7,172 nucleotides of DNA, from positions 1 through 7,172 of the forward strand of contig JALUKS010000192.1 of NCBI GenBank assembly GCA_027056465.1, read 5' to 3'. This document shows positions 5,410 through 7,172 of the stretch, in pieces (position 1 is the first letter of the stretch; each line of letters starts with the position of its first letter). The notes under the pieces were generated by a model. That model was not told the origin of the DNA. It searched no databases and was given only the letters and a program-made list of their open reading frames with translations. The position numbers were made by a program, and so were the translations under genes. The DNA is from Sulfurimonas sp. (GTDB taxonomy: Bacteria; Campylobacterota; Campylobacteria; Campylobacterales; Sulfurimonadaceae).

Positions 5410-6018
5410 ATGGATATTAAAAAAATATATATGGATGCTGATGCTCTTTTAGAGGGTCACTTCAAACTTAGTTCTGGGAACCACTCACAGTTTTACCTTC
5501 AATCTGCAAAGGTTTTAGAAGATCCTAAAACTGCGAAGCTTTTAGCTGAAGCGCTTGCTCAGCAGATAAAAGAGAGTGGCTTAGAGATAGACACTGTTTG
5601 TGCCCCTGCACTTGGTGGACTTATCGCTGGATTTGCTCTTGCTACTGCGTTAGATGTGCGTTTCATCTTTGCTGAGCGTGTGAATGGTGAGATGAGCATC
5701 CGTCGTGGCTTTGAGGTTGCAAAGGGCGAAAAAGTCCTTATGTGCGAGGACATCATCACAACTGGTGGTTCTGCTATGGAAGCTGCAAAAGTTGTCACTG
5801 AACTTGGTGGAGTTATCGTAGGTACTGCAGCACTTGCTAACCGTGGTTTTTGTAAACGCGAACACTCTGACATCGAGACAAAACCTAACTGTAAACTTCC
5901 ACAAGATATTCCATTTTTTGCACTTGCTGACTTTACATTTGAGATGTATGCACCAGATGCATGTCCACTCTGTAAGGATGGAAGTGAAGCTATAAAACCA
6001 GGAAGTAGAGGGAACTAA
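5410..6018 (+). CDS. pyrE: Orotate phosphoribosyltransferase
   Basis: PyrE joins orotate to PRPP to make orotidine 5'-monophosphate, the fifth step of pyrimidine synthesis. The 202-residue protein carries the PRPP-binding motif VLMCEDIITTGGS (109-121 from this start), the N-terminal substrate loop GHFKLSSGNHSQFYLQS (17-33), and the basic catalytic-loop region ERVNGEMSIRRGFEVAKG (89-106). The C-terminus holds CPLCKDG (185-191) and ends in PGSR, a feature of the PyrE subgroup found in Campylobacterota, Thermus and relatives. Two adjacent ATG codons (5407 and 5410) can start the frame. The second is chosen because the AAAGG Shine-Dalgarno (5398-5402) then has a 7-base spacing instead of 4, and because the family usually begins with a single Met before D-I-K. 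Using the first adds one residue. The gene follows frr with no gap, and a terminator overlaps its stop codon. Confidence 0.96.
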   Translation: MDIKKIYMDADALLEGHFKLSSGNHSQFYLQSAKVLEDPKTAKLLAEALAQQIKESGLEIDTVCAPALGGLIAGFALATALDVRFIFAERVNGEMSIRRGFEVAKGEKVLMCEDIITTGGSAMEAAKVVTELGGVIVGTAALANRGFCKREHSDIETKPNCKLPQDIPFFALADFTFEMYAPDACPLCKDGSEAIKPGSRGN

Positions 6019-6031
6019 TCCCTCTCTTTTT
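6007..6031 (+). terminator. Intrinsic terminator enclosing the pyrE stop codon
   Basis: AGAGGGA (6007-6013) pairs perfectly with TCCCTCT (6019-6025), and the five-base loop contains the TAA stop of pyrE. A C and five T follow (6026-6031). The left arm codes for the last residues of PyrE, so the hairpin is partly within the gene. On the other strand no T tract follows, so it should act only on frr-pyrE transcripts. Confidence 0.75.
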
Positions 6032-6047
6032 CTTCTAGCTGCATGTG

Positions 6048-6096
6048 TAAGTTTAGACCCAGAAGCGAGGGTATTAAAAGAGATTTGTCTAACTTA
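6048..6096. repeat. Imperfect inverted repeat between pyrE and the antiporter gene
   Basis: TAAGTTTAGAC (6048-6058) and GTCTAACTTA (6087-6096) pair over ten bases with one bulged T, and the right arm includes the antiporter stop codon. An inner CCC/GGG pairing (6058-6060 with 6069-6071) is also possible. Neither strand shows a T run right after it, so it is not a standard terminator, but it may mark the 3' end of the antiporter transcript. Confidence 0.4.
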
Positions 6097-7172
6097 GCGT
6101 TCAGATAGTTGGCAAGAGAGCATTCTCTCCACTAAAACACGAGCTACCTCTACCTTACCATCAACTATAACCGTTATATCTAAATCTGCAAGCTTTTGCT
6201 TCTCTTCTAAAGAGACTACTTTTACTATAAGGTTTGCATCTTTTGAGTGTTTTAATATACTCTCGCAGATAAGTCGTTTTTTGTCGATATTGTCTAGTGT
6301 CACGATGATAGCTGCTGCTTTTTCAATATGAAGTGCATTTAAAATAGCCACCTTTGAGGCATCTCCTAAGTAAGCTTCTCTGTCATCATGAAGAGCCTCT
6401 TTTACATGCTTATTCGAGTTGTCTACTACTACATAAGGAGCCCCAAACTCTTCTAAATCTTTTGTAACAAACTTCCCTACAACACTATAACCACATACAA
6501 TGACATGATCTTGTCGAGACTGTAAAGGTGACATATCCGTGATGATATCTCTCTGTTTAATAATTTTCTCAACAAAGTCATTAATATGTGTAATAAAAAA
6601 TGGTGTTACAACCATGGAAAAGATGACAACGAGCACAAGTAAAGAGACTAAAGAGTCATCAAGAATATTTCCTTCAGCTGCAACTGCAAAAATAACAAAG
6701 GAGAACTCTCCTACTTGAGAAAGAGAGAGGGCAGTCTTGAGTGAAGTGGCACTACTTTGTGAAAACTTGAGTACAAGATAGATGAGTACTGTTTTAAGTA
6801 CAAGAACAAGAGCAAAAAGGGCTATAATAATACCAATATTGTTGAAAAAGACACTAAGATCTACTTTCATCCCCACAGTGACAAAAAAAGTCCCGAGTAA
6901 AATATCTTTAAATGGAGCAATATCTGCTTCTACTTTATGATGATAACGTGTTTCTGCGATAACCATTCCTGCCACAAATGCACCAAGTGAGTATGTAAAA
7001 CCCATAAAAGATGCAAAAAGTGAAGCACCTACTACTATAAAGAGCACAGAACCCATAAAAAGTTCATCTAGTTCAGAAGAGGCTGAAAAGTGAAGCAACC
7101 AAGTCACTATATGTTTTCCTAGCACAAAAAGTAAAACAAGAACAATAACTGCAGAGAGGAGAGTATCCCCTA
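6094..7172 (-). CDS. KefB/CPA2-type cation/proton antiporter with TrkA-N domain (5' part outside window)
   Basis: The reading frame stays open to the right edge, so this is the C-terminal 359 or so residues of a larger protein; a GTG at 7125 in the same frame is internal, because the codons upstream of it continue a hydrophobic helix (VIVLVLLFVLGK). The visible membrane part has the CPA2 Na+/H+ exchanger pattern: SLGAFVAGMVIAET, LLGTFFVTVGMKVDL and ALSLSQVGEFSFV. After the last helix and a linker comes a Rossmann-type TrkA-N (RCK) domain beginning HVIVCGYSVVGKFV, followed by VVVDN and YLGDAS, which in this family binds NAD(H) or another nucleotide and gates transport. Such proteins exchange K+ or Na+ for protons across the inner membrane. 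The central glycine of the G-x-G-x-x-G motif is Ser here. The C-terminal tail after the TrkA-N fold is short, with no full TrkA-C domain evident. It converges on pyrE. The exact ion cannot be told. Confidence 0.88.
   Translation of the reverse strand, partial: GDTLLSAVIVLVLLFVLGKHIVTWLLHFSASSELDELFMGSVLFIVVGASLFASFMGFTYSLGAFVAGMVIAETRYHHKVEADIAPFKDILLGTFFVTVGMKVDLSVFFNNIGIIIALFALVLVLKTVLIYLVLKFSQSSATSLKTALSLSQVGEFSFVIFAVAAEGNILDDSLVSLLVLVVIFSMVVTPFFITHINDFVEKIIKQRDIITDMSPLQSRQDHVIVCGYSVVGKFVTKDLEEFGAPYVVVDNSNKHVKEALHDDREAYLGDASKVAILNALHIEKAAAIIVTLDNIDKKRLICESILKHSKDANLIVKVVSLEEKQKLADLDITVIVDGKVEVARVLVERMLSCQLSER

Noticed and set aside
5559..5904. Two overlapping open frames on the - strand opposite pyrE
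   Set aside because: They are shadows of a conserved PyrE gene, with no recognisable domain or start signal.
7125..7125. GTG at 7125 as the start of the antiporter
   Set aside because: The same frame continues open and hydrophobic to the window edge and the protein lacks its first transmembrane half, so the gene starts outside.
1..7172. CRISPR array, insertion sequence, prophage or defence island
   Set aside because: No spaced direct repeats, transposase or integrase frames, terminal repeats or tRNA junctions were seen; gene content is housekeeping throughout.

Overview
The window is AT-rich, densely packed chromosomal DNA, most likely from a Sulfurimonas-like member of the Campylobacterota (Epsilonproteobacteria). 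This rests on the character of the proteins, on the secG-frr-pyrE gene order that I know from Campylobacter, and on the short gaps, overlapping genes and promoters dominated by a TATAAT -10 box. The genus is an inference. I see no mobile element, CRISPR array, tRNA, rRNA or other sign of an accessory island, and no gene-free stretch longer than about 120 bases.

Left part, + strand (27-1140): a seven-helix Bax-inhibitor-1/YccA-type membrane protein overlaps by 8 bases a small ThiD2-like protein of thiamine metabolism, a type often labelled thiamine-phosphate pyrophosphorylase in databases. The ThiD2-like gene meets the next operon tail to tail, with a 17-base overlap.

Centre, - strand (4303 down to 1124): a tight four-gene operon, znuA-znuC-znuB-bioC. 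Every junction overlaps (10, 7 and 4 bases). The first three genes form a complete zinc-type ABC importer: lipoprotein binding protein, ATPase with a His-rich tail, and membrane permease. The last gene is a BioC-like malonyl-ACP methyltransferase of biotin synthesis, coupled to znuB through an ATGA junction. znuA starts with its own promoter, back to back with the secG promoter in a 116-base divergent region that holds inverted repeats.

Right part, + strand (4420-6018): secG (preprotein translocase subunit) has a near-consensus promoter and an intrinsic terminator. frr (ribosome recycling factor) and pyrE (orotate phosphoribosyltransferase) follow as a two-gene unit with an extended -10 promoter and a terminator whose hairpin encloses the pyrE stop codon. 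At the right edge, on the - strand, is the C-terminal part of a KefB/CPA2-type cation/proton antiporter with a TrkA-N domain; its start lies beyond the window.

Most of this is conserved housekeeping DNA, and I do not find a convincing new biological system. The points most worth a second look are the coupling of bioC to the zinc importer, the operator-like palindromes between the divergent znuA and secG promoters, the His-rich segments of ZnuA and ZnuC, the two-fold internal repeat in the ThiD2-like protein, and a substituted glycine in the nucleotide-binding motif of the antiporter.
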